Shown here piece by piece: positions 34,429-35,915 of a DNA stretch of 35,915 bases. The position numbers and the translations under genes are program-made. The stretch comes from an uncultured Bacteroidales bacterium (GTDB lineage: Bacteria; Bacteroidota; Bacteroidia; Bacteroidales; Bacteroidaceae). The DNA lies in contig CACZJU010000020.1 of assembly GCA_902781515.1 (NCBI GenBank), positions 1 to 35,915 on the forward strand, written 5' to 3'. The first letter of the stretch is position 1, and every line of letters starts with the position of its first letter. The notes beneath the pieces were generated by a model, which did not search any database, was not told the DNA's origin, and saw only the letters and a program-made list of their open reading frames with translations.

Positions 34429-35766
34429 ATGGATGTTAACAAAATCATGGCTCAACTGGAGGCTAAGCACCCTGGTGAGAAAGAATATCTGCAGGCAGTA
34501 CACGAGGTCCTGCTGAGTATTGAAGAAGTTTACAACCAGCACCCCGAATTTGAAAAGGCAAAACTCATAGAGCGACTGGTGGAGCCGGAACGCATTATCA
34601 CGTTCCGCGTGCCCTGGGTAGATGATAAGGGCGAAGTGCAGGTAAATCTGGGCTATCGCGTGCAGTTCAACAGCGCCATCGGTCCCTACAAGGGCGGTCT
34701 GCGTTTCCACGCTTCCGTTAACCTGAGCATCCTGAAGTTCCTCGGCTTCGAACAGACATTCAAAAACGCACTGACAACCCTGCCGATGGGCGGTGGAAAG
34801 GGCGGAAGCGACTTCTCGCCTCGTGGTAAGAGCGATGCAGAGGTGATGCGATTCTGTCAAGCCTTCATGAACGAACTCTATCGCTATATCGGACCGGAAA
34901 TCGATGTTCCTGCAGGCGACATCGGTGTGGGAGCTCGTGAAGTGGGTTACCTGTTCGGACAATACAAGAAACTGACACGCGACTGGAGCGGTGTCCTGAC
35001 GGGCAAGGGATTGGAGTTCGGAGGCTCGCTTGTTCGTCCAGAGGCAACAGGCTTCGGCGGACTGTACTTCGTCAACGAGATGCTGCAGACGCGAGGAATC
35101 GATATCAAGGGCAAGACGGTAGCCATCTCTGGCTTCGGAAATGTGGCTTGGGGCGCTGCCACAAAGGCAACACAACTGGGAGCTAAGGTCATCACCATAA
35201 GCGGTCCCGACGGCTACATCTACGACCCAGAAGGCATCAGCGGCGAGAAGATAGATTACATGCTCGAACTGCGTGCTTCAGGCAACGACATCTGTCAGCC
35301 CTATGCCGACGAGTTCCCAGGTTCCACCTTCGTGCCCGACAAACGGCCTTGGGAGGTGAAGTGCGACATCGCCCTGCCTTGTGCTACGCAGAACGAGTTG
35401 AACGGTGAGGACGCTCGCCAACTCATTGCCAATGGAGTGACCTGCGTAGGCGAAATCTCCAACATGGGATGTACGCCAGAAGCCATAGATGCCTTCATTG
35501 AGGCAGAGATGCTCTATGCACCAGGCAAGGCTGTGAATGCAGGCGGTGTAGCCACCAGCGGCCTCGAAATGAGTCAGAATGCCATGCATCTCTCGTGGAC
35601 GGCAGAAGAGGTTGACCAGAAACTCCACCAAATCATGCATGCCATCCACAAGCAATGCGTCACCTACGGCACTCAGCCCGACGGCTACATCAACTATGTT
35701 CGCGGTGCCAACGTTGCCGGCTTCATGAAGGTTGCCAAAGCTATGATGGCTCAGGGCATAGTTTGA
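34429..35766 (+). CDS. gdhA: Glutamate dehydrogenase (NADP-type, hexameric)
   Basis: GdhA makes glutamate from 2-oxoglutarate and ammonium, a main ammonium-assimilation route in Bacteroidales. The 445-residue protein has substrate-binding lysine segments NSAIGPYKGGLRFH near 81-94 and LPMGGGKGGSDFSPRGKS near 118-135 (Lys124). The nucleotide-binding Rossmann segment is ISGFGNVAWGAA near 235-246. Length fits the small hexameric class. NADP preference is inferred from close family resemblance and is not proven by the motifs I can read. It is 33 bases after the GH27 gene, but the functions are unrelated. Confidence 0.97.
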   Translation: MDVNKIMAQLEAKHPGEKEYLQAVHEVLLSIEEVYNQHPEFEKAKLIERLVEPERIITFRVPWVDDKGEVQVNLGYRVQFNSAIGPYKGGLRFHASVNLSILKFLGFEQTFKNALTTLPMGGGKGGSDFSPRGKSDAEVMRFCQAFMNELYRYIGPEIDVPAGDIGVGAREVGYLFGQYKKLTRDWSGVLTGKGLEFGGSLVRPEATGFGGLYFVNEMLQTRGIDIKGKTVAISGFGNVAWGAATKATQLGAKVITISGPDGYIYDPEGISGEKIDYMLELRASGNDICQPYADEFPGSTFVPDKRPWEVKCDIALPCATQNELNGEDARQLIANGVTCVGEISNMGCTPEAIDAFIEAEMLYAPGKAVNAGGVATSGLEMSQNAMHLSWTAEEVDQKLHQIMHAIHKQCVTYGTQPDGYINYVRGANVAGFMKVAKAMMAQGIV

Positions 35767-35915
35767 GCCTCCATTGGGAAGAAACAGGTAACTTACTACC
35801 TTAACAGGCGTTGAGCCCAGTATTCATCGGGCTTGGAATGGAGGTACCTGTGTCTGCAACAGGTACCTGACAGGTACCTCAAACCTCACACACCAAGTTA
35901 CCTGATAAGGTACCT
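35767..35915. repeat. AGGTACCT/GGTAAC repeat cluster at the right end of the window
   Basis: AGGTACCTGT (35842-35851) and ACAGGTACCT (35859-35868) form a perfect 10-bp stem around a 7-base loop. Further AGGTACCT copies lie at 35872-35879 and at the window end. CAGGTAAC near 35787 and GTTACCTG near 35897 are related. TATTCATCGGG at 35821-35831 and AAACCTCAC at 35881-35889 are exact words from the flank of the VapE gene (1310-1320 and 1287-1295). The cluster continues past the window end. Confidence 0.75.

Noticed and set aside
34408-35175. 255-codon minus-strand frame opposite gdhA
   Set aside because: Antisense to conserved gdhA with no protein-like features of its own.
35840-35915. Repeats at the right end as a CRISPR array
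   Set aside because: The repeated unit is only 8-10 bases, palindromic, with irregular spacing and no uniform spacers; there are no cas genes.

Overview
The window reads as chromosomal DNA of a Bacteroidales bacterium, most likely Prevotella-like. This is inferred from several signs. Promoters match the Bacteroidales pattern (TTTG, about 19-20 bases, TAnnTTTG) and Shine-Dalgarno sequences are absent. Bacteroidota-typical families are present: DUF2851, a DUF4369-like thioredoxin lipoprotein, a VapE/DUF3874 protein, a long two-membrane-segment LepB, and a frdCAB-type fumarate reductase. No tRNA, rRNA, CRISPR array, insertion sequence or intact prophage was seen, and no gene-free stretch exceeds 300 bases.

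Layout. A VapE-type helicase/primase gene (37-1248) opens the window, followed by a repeat-rich flank. Next is a minus-strand unit, 7725 to 1413: OmpA/TPR lipoprotein, degenerate thioredoxin lipoprotein, mutS, and a fucose-isomerase-like gene. A second minus unit, 12053 to 7837, carries dapB, lepB, wbqC-like and an M16 peptidase. A divergent plus unit (12138-15927) holds DUF2851, a hotdog thioesterase, dprA and a BASS transporter. Then come bcp and a secreted cyclophilin (minus), pgeF (plus), and frdC-frdA-frdB (minus) behind a textbook promoter. A plus unit follows: mnmG, apt, uvrC, dtd, a MazG-like gene and deoC. The right part has an OmpA lipoprotein, a polyprenyl diphosphate synthase (minus, divergent from polA), polA, a GH27 alpha-galactosidase and gdhA. 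The last 149 bases are a repeat cluster sharing words with the flank of the VapE gene.

Most genes are housekeeping: DNA repair and replication (mutS, uvrC, polA, dprA), tRNA modification and quality control (mnmG, dtd), nucleotide salvage (apt, deoC, MazG-like), envelope (lepB, pgeF, OmpA proteins), anaerobic energy metabolism (fumarate reductase), nitrogen assimilation (gdhA) and glycan use (GH27).

The unusual content lies in the repeats. G/C-rich palindromic REPIN-like elements sit in frame inside mnmG, wbqC and a lipoprotein gene. Short low-complexity repeats are translated inside polA, the M16 peptidase and the GH27 signal peptide. Matching repeat clusters lie at both ends of the window. 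A near-perfect parS site overlaps the mnmG stop codon.
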